This document shows positions 53,201 to 60,800 of a DNA stretch of 64,000 nucleotides, in pieces. The notes beneath the pieces were generated by a model that worked only from the letters and a program-made list of their open reading frames with translations, was not told the DNA's origin and searched no databases. Source of the stretch: Acanthaster planci (lineage: Eukaryota; Echinodermata; Asteroidea; Valvatida; Acanthasteridae); contig NW_019091362.1 of assembly GCF_001949145.1 (NCBI RefSeq), forward strand, positions 8,290,202-8,354,201, in the 5' to 3' direction. The first letter of the stretch is position 1; the number at the start of each line of letters is the position of its first letter. The translations under genes and the position numbers were made by a program.

Positions 53201-56200
53201 TTTGCAGCTTCTGTCATTATCTCGCGGTGCTGTTAGAGAAACATTTTGCTGCATTTTGGACTGTTTGACCTTTGACATCAACCCAGATAGTGCACCCTCT
53301 TTTTCATTCGATATTCATGAGCCCTCTCCACGGAATGGCGATGCTGCGGGATTTTCTCTTCGGACCAGGATTTCTTGAAAGACATCGGTCGCACTACATG
53401 ACGTTAAAAAAAAAATGACACCCGAGACACAAAATACGATTCATGATGAAAATCTAATGCGCTGAGTTAATAATTTTAATTTAATTTTCAGCGGGTATAT
53501 CTCCAAAATAAACAACAAAAGGAACATCACGAATGGAATTTTCAAGCACTTTTCGGCATTCTCGAATGTCTTGCATTTTTTGCCAAAATTCTCGAATGTC
53601 ATCAAAATTCTGTCAAATTTGACATACACAACGAACATATTGTACTCATTATACACTTTTGATGCAGCCAAACTTAAAGATTATTTTTTAATTATTGGTT
53701 GAAAGGTATAAGACCTGGCAGATATGCTGGTATAGTGAGAGTGATTATAAACTGGTAAGAGAATGAAGAGAACCAAACTTTTCTCATCATTTTCCGTCAA
53801 TTTTGTGATTTTTTCATGGCTTATATTTTCTTAATTAAAGTTACATGTATTTCTTAGGTGCTTTAAAATACATCAGTTGAAAAATATACTGAATTCTCCT
53901 TGTTACTGAAAGAAGTTTTGAAATCCTCTGGAGTAAACACTTTGACATAAAAATTCAAACAAATTCAACTCCATTTGATTTGCACTGGTAGCCAACCTAC
54001 CCGGTAATGTCCACCAAATGTACACATCATGCCTAATTATAAAAAAATAATCATTTTTAGAAATCTGAAGGTGCTAATTTGTTTTTTACATGATCACAGT
54101 CTCTCTTTTAGAAGGTTTGAAAAATTACATCTGGAGTTGCATTCTGGTCCATTTTATGAAGAACATGCCATATGTATCTTTTCTGCACCCAAGACAAAAA
54201 AAAAACCTCAGCTAAGCAATTCAACAAAATGTTGGCAGGGCTGTTTGTTTTGTCATTTGATTCAGATTACATGATCAAAGAGGTCTTAATATGTTTGTCC
54301 AGCAATAAAGTTTTTCCCTCTCAAGTGAACTATCAGTCTCTGAAATTTACAATTGTCTGTAAACTAGCAACTTGACACAAAGAAACACAAAGACACGGAC
54401 ACATGAAGAATACAATGCTCTACTTTTTTCAATCAAATGTATACTGTACATACCATTCACATCCTTTCCTCACAGTGAGCTTACAATGTACAAGTTCAAG
54501 GGCACTTTGCCGCTATTGACAACGTCGTTCTCAGGGTCCATGTAAATGGTAGCCTATATTACTGCAACTTACTCTTTCGTCAGTGAGCGGCTCGTCCTCT
54601 TTATTGCTCTCAGATAGTTCTATGTTCTCTGGTGCTGTGCCATTAGTTGGGGATCGACCATCACCATAGGCCTCCAGCCCTGCAAAATAGGACAGACCAG
54701 ATATTGACCATTGTGGATTTAGATACCTGTATACAGCATGTGTATTCTGCATCTGGACAGGACGGGGTACCCATCTTCGGGGGGAGGGGGAGGAGGAGAC
54801 TAGGCACCCCTCAAGCAATCAGTCAGCAATACATGTGTGGGTACACTGTAAATGTGTATCAGACAAACTGACGACTGTACATTACTGGAACTTAATTTTT
54901 ATGAAGACATAATGAGATTAACAACTTTCATGTATTGTTCGACCCTGGTACATGTCCAGGTATTTAGAAGATGACATTGTAATGATTGAAATGTGTCCTC
55001 TCCATGCAAAAGCTAATTGTACAAGGGCAGATGACAGGTGCGTGTACCGGTACTCAGTGCATGCTTTGATGTAGAGGACTAGGAGCAGCATATATCGTGT
55101 TGGTGTACAATATAAACGTGAAGACAGAGAATGCTGGCTGGCCTCTCGCCCCGGCTGACTGGTCAGCAAATTTGACTGTTTGTCACTGATCAGTAGAGCC
55201 TAACCCTTCAGAGTTTGTTACACCATAAGTCACGTGCTGCAATTTATTATTGTGCTCAATGATGTGCAGCCACACCCCCTATGCAACCCTTTAATAATGA
55301 CAACCTGATATAATGTGTATATAAAAAAACACATATTGTATCTACCGGGTACAAGGGCACAATAAGCCTTTTGAGGGTTACATTTGAGTAGAATCTGGTC
55401 CACTGAGTTCTTTAAATTTGTGAACATAACAATTTGTATTCTCCATACTAAAGACACTGTTGCTATACCTCATGACAAGCTTTTGCACAGTTACGGTACA
55501 CAAGACACACCCCTTGCAACAATACACTGTTTTCCATGGATAAAAAGGGCACAAAGGAACCAGTCCATTCCAGAGATGGTGGTTGCTATGCAAAGGCCTG
55601 CCCCGAATCACGAGGTACGACAGTGTCTTTAGTCTGAGGAATTCAAATTGTTACATGTACATGTACTGCATATATTAATGTGCAAAAAGATTACACAGTG
55701 TGCCAGATTTTATTCAAATTTAACTCACAAAAGGCTTATTGCTCAGACTATGAGAAGAACAAAACCAACAGTCAGTTACACGCATGAAAACCTTCCACTT
55801 CCTTCATCGCATAGACATACATGCACGTGTATAGGACAATAACATGCACATGTAACTTCCATTACTCAACTGCTGACCTGTTTATATACCTTAGGATTGT
55901 ATGCATTTCCTGATCCAAATAAATATTGCTCGTTCACCTTTTTGAATTATCCTGTCCTTGCTGTCGTTTAATTCTTAAAGGTACTTTTCACCTTCATTTT
56001 GAAGATTTTGTTTGTGGTTGAATTTGTTTTCCTCTACAATGGCTCAGCACCTTTCTAGGCACAACGTATGCAAATGAAGGTCGAGTCTCTATTATCAGGA
56101 TATCGAGAAACGGTTGCTAAGAAGGCCTCTCATGCACTTTGCTTAATTTCAATGAAAAAATAAAGATCTACAGGTGTATAGACAGAAACAAATGAAACAG

Positions 56201-57465
56201 CCTCCCCTTGTGATAAATGTTCCACTTTCCATGTAACTGACTCCATTTTCCGGTATTCTGCTTAAAAGATGTCCTTTGCCGAGAGTAGAAATCATTGCAC
56301 TGTGTCATCTTACACTTATTAATCTGACAAGGCCTTTAAAGCACTTTGCTAATGAATAAAGAGAAAAGAATGGATTGTTTTCAAAGGAAATAAGGTAGCC
56401 TCACTTGGTGATAAATGTTCCATTTTATTTGTAGTTGATTTCATTTTTCAGTCTTTTGCTTGAATGCTTGTATGTCCTTCGCCGAGAGAGCGACAGTGCT
56501 GATACATGTAATTCCACTGTGTCACCTTACACTAAATAATCAGACAAAGACTAACTTCCTGAATTTTTTTTACCTAGTACCTCAATCCTAAATGCAGCAA
56601 CAACTTTGACATTCATTTTATTACTTAACTTGGTGTTTGCAGATGGAATAATATGTGTGTATCGCAGGTTTTTATCTCTTGGGGCCCCATTCTTTTATCA
56701 ATGTCTGAAACAATCCTTAAATGTCTACTTTCTGAGCTCAAATTCCACAAGTGTTATGACCATCTCATTGGGCCTGAACTATTTTATTTATGTTTCATCT
56801 TAGAAATTCTAAATATCACTTGAAAGTCTTTTAAAGTTGCATCAGAAATACGACAAACTTGAGACAATAATGCCAACATATCTATTAACATCTAACTGCC
56901 CCGAAGGGTAAAAGTATGATTGGTACAAATCTATCATAATGGAGACTGAGGGCGCACTTTATGCGAGCAAGCAGTTTTCAGGGTACCGGTAGAAGTCCTC
57001 ATTTTGACTCCAAAAACACTGGGCACTTTCGCAGTTAAAAAGTGTCTTTAGACACCTTTGGCCATTGCAGCAGTGACATATGGCAACCCAGCAATGGATA
57101 CCCATGGGCAGGGCGGTGTTAGAAATAACTTAAAAGTCTTGACAAACAGTAGGTAATGACAGAGATGGTGGAGAAAAATTTACTATGTACCGTTATTAAA
57201 AATTATCAAAACATAAGTAAAGTTACAACATTTTTGCTTTTGTTGTTTATAAAACTAATCTTCAGGCCCTAGGTTACATAATTACATGTACCTGGGTGAA
57301 TATTGCTGATTGTGAGCTTATTAGTAACTTAATATTCAAATTTCTGATACTGCGATAATAGAGATACCACGATGATACATGTACATGTAGGAACCGAATA
57401 TACTTACCAAGCGCTTCATCTGCTAATGGTTTCTTATCCTCCTCAGTGTTCTTGCCCTTTAACAT
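26053..57465 (-). CDS. ANO5/6-like: Anoctamin (TMEM16), ANO5/6-like, complete with alternative exons
   Basis: Anoctamins are dimeric ten-helix membrane proteins working as calcium-activated chloride channels or phospholipid scramblases. ANO5 acts in muscle and bone cell membranes; ANO6 scrambles lipids in platelets. The model has 25 coding exons when one of three alternative exons is used, all junctions in phase, 889 residues. Cytosolic dimerisation domain about 56-275 ([27 protein letters not shown]), then the TM domain from [18 protein letters not shown]. Calcium ligands are intact: N607 and E611 (NNFME, TM6), E657 and E660 (EYLE, TM7), E689 and D693 (EIRLD, TM8). The [16 protein letters not shown] and FLIED-like ([10 protein letters not shown]) strings favour ANO5/6 over other paralogues. 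Start: ATG at 57465 with an in-frame TGA 24 nt upstream. Stop: TAA 26053-26055, which overlaps a good donor. Confidence 0.95.
27061..27160 (-). CDS. ANO5/6-like: ANO exon 24: TM10 start
   Basis: A 100-nt exon, phase 2 to 0: [20 protein letters not shown], then [13 protein letters not shown], the conserved YW.VLA.RLAFVI..E segment. Confidence 0.95.
27516..27706 (-). CDS. ANO5/6-like: ANO exon 23: extracellular loop before TM10
   Basis: A 191-nt exon, phase 0 to 2: [20 protein letters not shown], then [15 protein letters not shown] with N-glycosylation sequons, and NVTFC. The obvious GTAACG at 27534 breaks phase; the weaker GTGCGT donor restores the conserved C-(R/K)-Y-R motif. Confidence 0.87.
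28104..28156 (-). CDS. ANO5/6-like: ANO exon 22: TM9
   Basis: A 53-nt exon, phase 1 to 0: [18 protein letters not shown], continuing the DIG(I/A)W motif. Confidence 0.95.
29076..29228 (-). CDS. ANO5/6-like: ANO exon 21: TM7-TM8
   Basis: A 153-nt exon, phase 1-1: [20 protein letters not shown], then [20 protein letters not shown]. The E and D of EIRLD complete the calcium site. Confidence 0.97.
29704..29843 (-). CDS. ANO5/6-like: ANO exon 20: TM6-TM7 loop and TM7 ligands
   Basis: A 140-nt exon, phase 2 to 1: [20 protein letters not shown], then [11 protein letters not shown] and [13 protein letters not shown] supplies two calcium-binding glutamates. Confidence 0.95.
30118..30191 (-). CDS. 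ANO5/6-like: ANO exon 19: TM6 with calcium ligands
   Basis: A 74-nt exon, phase 0 to 2: [18 protein letters not shown] then FMEIVLP. The Asn and Glu of NNFME are the TM6 calcium ligands (N650 and E654 of mouse TMEM16A). Confidence 0.95.
30192..30924 (-). other. ANO intron 18
   Basis: Contains a short AATTCAATCAA-type run near 30225-30260 and CACAAG/CTTGTG-rich sequence at 30700-30880. No exon is visible. Confidence 0.6.
30925..30979 (-). CDS. ANO5/6-like: ANO exon 18
   Basis: A 55-nt exon, phase 2 to 0: [18 protein letters not shown]. Three AGs are possible; only CTTCTCAG (exon from 30979) both keeps the frame and restores the conserved KG(R/K)F.G.PG.Y motif. The usual C-D-P-G-G-C before TM6 is missing here. 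Confidence 0.9.
31167..31340. mobile_element. Possible 174-bp MITE in ANO intron
   Basis: GTGTTTGACTCCATCACAAGTCC at the left and the inverse of GGACTTGTGATGGACTCTAACAC at the right match at 21 of 23 positions. No clear target duplication. Confidence 0.55.
31465..31576 (-). CDS. ANO5/6-like: ANO exon 17: TM5 region
   Basis: A 112-nt exon, phase 1 to 2: [20 protein letters not shown], then [16 protein letters not shown]. The latter is the ANO5-type [16 protein letters not shown] motif. Confidence 0.96.
32165..32400. repeat. Minisatellite, about 32-bp unit
   Basis: About seven imperfect copies of a unit like GGGCTCTATACAGGTTCTATACAAAATATACC lie in the intron between ANO exons 16 and 17. Confidence 0.8.
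32577..32613 (-). CDS. ANO5/6-like: ANO exon 16: 37-nt microexon
   Basis: CTCTAT... encodes [12 protein letters not shown], matching FYEKISAWITKMEIPRT of ANO5. Phase 0 to 1, exactly bridging exons 15 and 17, which otherwise do not join in frame. Confidence 0.92.
33070..33234 (-). CDS. ANO5/6-like: ANO exon 15: TM3 and TM4
   Basis: A 165-nt exon, phase 0-0: [20 protein letters not shown] (TM3), then an Ala/Ser-rich loop and [20 protein letters not shown] (TM4). Confidence 0.95.
33235..34889 (-). other. ANO intron after alternative exon copy 3
   Basis: AT-rich. No fourth copy of the RFPRF-encoding exon and no repeat element that I can recognise. Confidence 0.6.
34890..34964 (-). CDS. ANO5/6-like: ANO alternative exon 14, copy 3
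   Basis: A 75-nt exon, phase 0-0, between TTTGTTAG and GTAAGT. It encodes [15 protein letters not shown] then [10 protein letters not shown]. It lies 1.9 kb beyond copy 2 and has the most divergent TM3 half and a more acidic start. Confidence 0.92.
34965..36827 (-). other. ANO intron between alternative exon copies 2 and 3
   Basis: No exon or transposon recognised. It would be where RNA-pairing elements controlling the choice between copies 2 and 3 might lie. Confidence 0.6.
36828..36902 (-). CDS. ANO5/6-like: ANO alternative exon 14, copy 2
   Basis: A 75-nt exon, phase 0-0, 170 nt after copy 1 in transcription order, between GATTTCAG and GTGAGA. It encodes [15 protein letters not shown] then [10 protein letters not shown]. 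It shares the EPY and RFPRF cores and the same donor context as copy 1, suggesting these two arose by the more recent duplication. Confidence 0.92.
37073..37147 (-). CDS. ANO5/6-like: ANO alternative exon 14, copy 1
   Basis: A 75-nt exon, phase 0-0, between TTTTTTCTAG and GTGAGA. It encodes [15 protein letters not shown] then [10 protein letters not shown]. Equivalent to EMEPYMPLYTRIPWYF and the TM3 start of ANO5. It is 14/25 identical to copy 2 and 11/25 to copy 3. Confidence 0.92.
37148..38611 (-). other. ANO intron before the alternative exons
   Basis: No further RFPRF-type exon is seen. Otherwise featureless AT-rich sequence. Confidence 0.6.
38612..38674 (-). CDS. ANO5/6-like: ANO exon 13: TM2-TM3 intracellular loop, common exon before the cassette
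   Basis: A 63-nt exon, phase 0-0: [20 protein letters not shown], matching LRPEFEA...LNAVTK of ANO5. Its phase-0 donor can join any of the three alternative exons that follow. Confidence 0.95.
39220..39302 (-). CDS. ANO5/6-like: ANO exon 12: end of TM2, cytosolic loop
   Basis: An 83-nt exon, phase 1 to 0: [20 protein letters not shown], then FGFEEHE, the conserved FLEFWKRRQ..L.Y.WDL segment. Confidence 0.96.
39622..39802. mobile_element. Inverted-repeat MITE in ANO intron
   Basis: CCTCCAAGAGTTTGC at 39649-39663 and its exact inverse GCAAACTCTTGGAGG at 39761-39775 form the core of imperfect inverted repeats about 60 bp long, with matching GATTCACA/TGTGAAT outside and CAATC/GATTG inside. Confidence 0.65.
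40188..40354 (-). CDS. ANO5/6-like: ANO exon 11: extracellular loop and TM2 start
   Basis: A 167-nt exon, phase 2 to 1. [22 protein letters not shown] (the disulphide-rich TM1-TM2 loop), then [17 protein letters not shown] entering TM2. The donor GTCAGT is non-consensus at +3 but the phase is right. Confidence 0.95.
41013..41147 (-). CDS. ANO5/6-like: ANO exon 10: TM1
   Basis: A 135-nt exon, phase 2-2: [20 protein letters not shown], followed by the TM1 helix [13 protein letters not shown]. The donor used is GTAAGT at 41012, giving the VV junction; reading on through the donor hits a shadow stop. Confidence 0.96.
42189..42253 (-). CDS. ANO5/6-like: ANO exon 9: pre-TM1
   Basis: A 65-nt exon, phase 0 to 2: [20 protein letters not shown], the conserved L..EWAR...WYK.QPL.LI motif before TM1. 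Confidence 0.96.
42590..43170. repeat. 28-bp minisatellite with higher-order duplication in ANO intron
   Basis: About 20 copies of CATGCAGGTGCCAGTCACACTGCACCTA-like units lie in the intron between exons 9 and 8. A block of several variant units (TGGTGG, GGCGCCAATC, TGTAGG, then a 4-bp-shorter unit) occurs twice, offset by about 223-251 bp. The unit is not a multiple of 3, so all three forward frames stay open, giving artefactual long frames rich in His, Cys and Thr. Confidence 0.92.
43216..43328 (-). CDS. ANO5/6-like: ANO exon 8
   Basis: A 113-nt exon, phase 1 to 0: [20 protein letters not shown], then a GPSNDRH end. It corresponds to [20 protein letters not shown]...NER of ANO5. Confidence 0.95.
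43566..43620 (-). CDS. ANO5/6-like: ANO exon 7
   Basis: A 55-nt exon, phase 0 to 1: [18 protein letters not shown], continuing directly from the R-x-R-(I/M) motif of exon 6. Confidence 0.93.
44131..44185 (-). CDS. ANO5/6-like: ANO exon 6
   Basis: A 55-nt exon, phase 2 to 0: [18 protein letters not shown], the conserved xxEDxxTFFxxxxRxRI motif of the anoctamin cytosolic domain. Confidence 0.95.
44771..44907 (-). CDS. ANO5/6-like: ANO exon 5
   Basis: A 137-nt exon, phase 0 to 2. It ends in [16 protein letters not shown], equivalent to the ANO5 KPEYFTAQFSRHRQE segment. Confidence 0.93.
45148..45246 (-). CDS. ANO5/6-like: ANO exon 4: dimerisation domain
   Basis: A 99-nt exon, phase 0-0: [18 protein letters not shown], then [10 protein letters not shown], matching [26 protein letters not shown] of ANO5. 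Confidence 0.95.
48416..48433 (-). CDS. ANO5/6-like: Candidate 18-nt cassette microexon of ANO
   Basis: CCCCGTCATGATCTGGAC (PRHDLD) sits between a pyrimidine-rich acceptor ending CATCAG and the strong donor GTAAGTA. It is phase 0-0, so it can be inserted between exons 3 and 4 without changing the frame. It would lengthen the loop just before the [15 protein letters not shown] strand. No homology supports it because of its size. Confidence 0.4.
50448..50731. mobile_element. 284-bp GC-rich fold-back MITE with 6-bp target duplication
   Basis: CCAAAGATCGTATAGC opens the element and its inverse GCTATACGATCTTTGG closes it. A second inner pair (GCGCCATTTGAGCAAGCGATACGCCTG and the inverse of CAGGCGTATCGCTTGCTCCAACGGCGCC) continues the palindrome. 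TGCTGA flanks both sides (50442-50447 and 50732-50737). It stands out by GC content from the AT-rich intron. Confidence 0.85.
52322..52510 (-). CDS. ANO5/6-like: ANO exon 3: start of dimerisation domain
   Basis: A 189-nt exon, phase 0-0. It encodes a lysine-rich lead, then [37 protein letters not shown]. This is the anoctamin dimerisation-domain start, equivalent to YFRDGRRRIDFVLVY in ANO5. Confidence 0.95.
54573..54679 (-). CDS. ANO5/6-like: ANO exon 2: acidic N-terminal segment
   Basis: A 107-nt exon, phase 1 to 0, encoding a polar, acidic, probably disordered cytosolic stretch ([14 protein letters not shown], then [11 protein letters not shown]). Acceptor TTTTGCAG, donor GTAAGT. Confidence 0.85.
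56130..56560. repeat. Direct tandem duplication, about 198-bp unit
   Basis: Two diverged copies each contain AGCCTC.C.TTG.GATAAATGTTCCA, TTGA/ACTGA.TCCATTTT, TGTCCTT.GCCGAGAG and CACTGTGTCA.CTTACACT in the same order. Confidence 0.75.
57408..57465 (-). CDS. ANO5/6-like: ANO exon 1 (initiator ATG)
   Basis: ATG followed by [18 protein letters not shown], donor GTAAGT, exit phase 1. A TGA lies in frame 24 nt upstream, so without splicing this ATG starts the protein. Alternatively CTAAAG at 57471-57476 could act as an acceptor that joins the exon at 58804-59003 in frame. Confidence 0.75.
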
Positions 57466-58129
57466 GTTTTCTTTAGGAGTTACAACTCAGCATGAACATG
57501 TGGTGCTTTACAACTAAACACTCAGTAATGCACACAGTATAGCACTGTGCAGTTCCAAGGTCACATACAGTGTACTTGTAGACAACAAGTGGACGTGCTG
57601 TCTGTACCACACGGTATGTACATGTACATTCAAACTGCAAGTACCGGTAGAAATGCACAGAAATGCAGATGATACATTATATATGTTAAACATGTAATTA
57701 ACACATCATCCAAAGTATTCAACTTAAGCAGAACAACACACAACAGCTGAAGCCAATGGTAGAAAGTACATGTACATGTACACGGACACTGCCCATATTG
57801 ACACGCCAGTTGACAACACTATCGTACAGCAACTGCACAGATATTGTCACACCCCCACACAGGAACTCAACTACATGTACATGGAGTCGTGTTCTTTATT
57901 TCCCTTTGGGAAGCAAGTTCCTGTGCTAGCTTGGGACTGTCCATGCATGTCATCCTTGAGGTCACAAACTTTTGGCAGTGTGTAAATCCACAAGGTGATA
58001 AAAAATTGTTTGTGAGGCACAGGGAATTTGGACAGCGTTGTGTGTTGTGATGTAATCATGCAAGGGGAAAGGTACCAGTAGTACCCAGGGTATGAACATG
58101 TACTACTTTTCAGAAGGTACTGTGCAATT

Positions 58130-58345
58130 TTCAAGATGTTTGCATTGGGGAGATTTATATAACGGTAAGCTCAGTGGCCGGGTGGTTAAGATGTCTGCAC
58201 TAGTAAGCAGGCGGTTGTGAGTTCGAGTCCCACCCGAGTAAGCTTGTGAATTTTTTCGCAAGCTCTCGGACAAGCACTGAGCATACAGTGATTATCAATA
58301 TATACCTTGGGTAAGGGCAAAACCCATTATATAAATTACATGTAG
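58130..58345 (+). mobile_element. tRNA-derived SINE, copy 1
   Basis: The tRNA-like head has an A box (TGGCCGGGTGG, 58175-58185) and B box (AGTTCGAGTCC, 58220-58230) of Ser/Leu-tRNA type. It is followed by a body CTCTCGGACAAGCACTGAGCA and a tail ATATATACCTTGGGTAAGGGCAAAACC...TTATATAAAT. The acceptor stem cannot pair, so it is not a working tRNA. Confidence 0.8.
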
Positions 58346-58803
58346 GTACTACACCAAGTTATGTACAAGTACATGTACATGCACACCGTACTGTACATGT
58401 ACACAAAGGCACAGTTAAGCCCTGCATGTTGCAAAAGCAGTCTAGTACCATTTCCTCAAAGACCCCACCTTTATTTTAGGCTGTCGTTTGCAGTATTTGC
58501 AATGTCTGAAAACTTTACGCAACAGAAGAGGAATATCAAAAGATTGATGATACATGTAAGGTGTCAAAATGTTGTGATAAAAAAAAAATGGTCTGAACAG
58601 AGATCTCTCTACTTATATGATAGTCTCAGTTCTTTTGCTTTTTAAAGGAAGTTCAGCACGATAGTTCTAATCTAAGTTAATGTGTTTTTCAAAGTTTTGG
58701 ACGTGCATACAATGTTGCCAGACTTGTACAGAGGAATAAAGACCTGGACATATTTCGAGTGGACGTCGGATGTGCATCTGCATGGTATCCTCGATGAACT
58801 TAC

Positions 58804-59003
58804 CAATGGGTGCCATGGAATAACTCATGAGAATGCACTCTTTGTCACTGTCACCCGGTTCAGGCACTTTTTTTCTCAGTGACGTCATTCGCAAGAAGTT
58901 CCCCACCACATGGTCTGTCAACTCCTGCCGCAGCCCCGTCAGATACACGTACGTCATGTCATACTCCACAACGTGTTTCCAGGGGGAAATCCTGGACTTT
59001 TGA
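58804..59003 (-). CDS. Unassigned coding-like exon upstream of ANO, possible alternative N-terminus
   Basis: An open 200-nt segment lies between an acceptor (CATTACAG) and a strong donor (GTAAGT). It enters in phase 2 and leaves in phase 1, the phase needed to splice into 54679. It encodes 66 residues, including KHVVEYDMTYVYLTGLRQEL and SDKECILMSYSMAPI, with codon use like the anoctamin exons. I do not recognise the sequence. It could be part of a longer anoctamin N-terminus whose earlier exons lie at higher coordinates, or an exon of another minus-strand gene. Confidence 0.5.
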
Positions 59004-60284
59004 CTGTAATGAACAAAGGTTCTCGCTTGGCATGCAGTCACTTCACTGCAGGGTCTTTAATTTTTATTTTTTAGACTGACTGCATGACTTGAGCACTGTG
59101 CTAACACCACAATGTCCATGTACATGTGCTGGTACCTTGGCTTCCATTTATCTTGGCTTCTTGTTTGCTCTGATTGAGCCCCACCTTTATCTTACATTGT
59201 GTCAGCCTTAGTGATCACAGCCAACAAAAGCACCCAGCCATGCTTGACTTGTTATCCAGAGATCTCTTCAGGATAGAGCCCAACTGGGCTAGCTGGCAGG
59301 ATTAATGAGTAAGCTATTGCAGAGTAACCTCTTATCATTTTCAGTATGCAGCATCTGACAACTTAAAGTGATAAGCACAGGCAAACTACGCCATACTGCC
59401 AATTTCTGGAAAACCTGATGTAAGACCACCTATATGAACAAATGTGCACACGATGTATGTAGTTTTGCCCTAAAACTGCTCAAATTTGAAGTACGTGTAC
59501 AAATGTACACGTATACATGTAAACCTTAGTACATGTACTGGTACATGTATATCTTCTGACATGTATTTGAATGTAGACTATAGCCATAATTCTATGAATT
59601 TTGCTGTGGTACATCCCTTCTGTGTAAACAGGCATATGTAAATATGTACCTGATACGTGTGTCAGAAGGAGAAAAAAAAAACAATCCCAGATGTTGTACA
59701 TGTATTTGCTCACAATGTTGGCCTAAAAAAGTAAAGCATTTCATTATCAAGGTAAATTTCATCAATTTTGAATTCCATATACACTCTTCTGGAATTCCCC
59801 AAAACATCTGTTCTAAGTCTAGGGCCGTTGCATGTACACGTAAAATAAGCAGCCTGGCAAGGCTTTATTTATCAAAACCATAAAGAAAGTCGACCTCTGT
59901 ATTGTTTAACTATGCGCTACATTTCAGCCAATCATTTGCAATTACTATTATTATACCGGTATGTAGTATTTACTTGACTGCAGCTAAAAACACAGAAACT
60001 ACAACAATAACAAGAGCACAAAAACAAAAGGTAAAATAAACAAGAAACTGACAAAATCATTGCTGAAAAGCATACTTGGTTTAGAGTTGGGAAAACCAGC
60101 AGAAAGTAGCCATGTTGTAAAATGTTTGATTTCATTTAGATCAAATTCTGCAATGCAACTGGGAACATTCTGAAAATACCCAAGTTATGCAGTTGCACAT
60201 AGGTGTCGATTGGGGGACTGAGCTCCCTGTGAAATAAGTCTTCCTGGAAAGCTCTTATTTCGAAGAAAACAATGACAGAAGGCT

Positions 60285-60470
60285 GATTTATATAACAGGT
60301 TTTGCCCTTACCCAATGTATATATTAATAAACACAGCATGCTCAGTGCTTGTCCGAGAGCTTGTGAAAAACATCACACGCTTACTCTGGTGGGACTCGAA
60401 CCCATGACCTCCTGCTTACTAGTGCAGACGTCTTAACCACTCGACCACCGAGCTTGCCGGGGTCGGCTGG
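60285..60470 (-). mobile_element. tRNA-derived SINE, copy 2 (minus)
   Basis: Same family as the copy at 58130. Read on the minus strand: A box TGGTCGAGTGG at 60437-60447, B box GGTTCGAGTCC at 60392-60402, then the AAGCTCTCGGACAAGCACTGAG body and the TTATATAAAT tail at the left end. Confidence 0.82.
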
Positions 60471-60629
60471 CCGGTCCGAGTCAGGTGAAGCAGCGTGTAC
60501 CGCGAACTATTTTCAAGATGTATTTTTTGCGTTGGGGAGATGTTGATTTATATAACAGGTTTTATACATCTTGAAAATAGCTCACGGTACCCGCTGCTTC
60601 ACCTGACTCGGACCGGCCAGCCAAACCCG

Positions 60630-60800
60630 GCGAGCTCGGTGGTCGAGTGGTTAAGACGTCTGCACTAGTAAGCAGGAGACTGTGGGTTCGAGTCCCACTT
60701 GAGTAAGCTTGTGACTTTTTTCGTAAGCTCTCGGACAAGCACTGAGCATGCAGTGTTTATTAATATATACGTTGGGTAAGGGGAAAACCTGTTATATAAA
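60630..60800 (+). mobile_element. tRNA-derived SINE, copy 3
   Basis: A box TGGTCGAGTGG at 60640-60650, B box GGTTCGAGTCC at 60685-60695 within a perfect T-arm hairpin (GTGGG/CCCAC), then the same body and tail as copies 1 and 2. The opposite orientation to copy 2 creates a palindrome. Confidence 0.82.

Larger units (their letters stand above)
52511..57407 (-). other. ANO introns 1 and 2
   Basis: Interrupted only by exon 2 (54573-54679). A tandem duplication lies at 56130-56560. The rest is AT-rich with no supported feature. Confidence 0.6.

Noticed and set aside
58165-60710. Functional tRNA genes (Ser/Leu or Thr-like)
   Set aside because: A and B boxes and a T-arm are present, but the acceptor stem does not pair, the anticodon stem carries an extra base, and all three copies share a long SINE body and tail.
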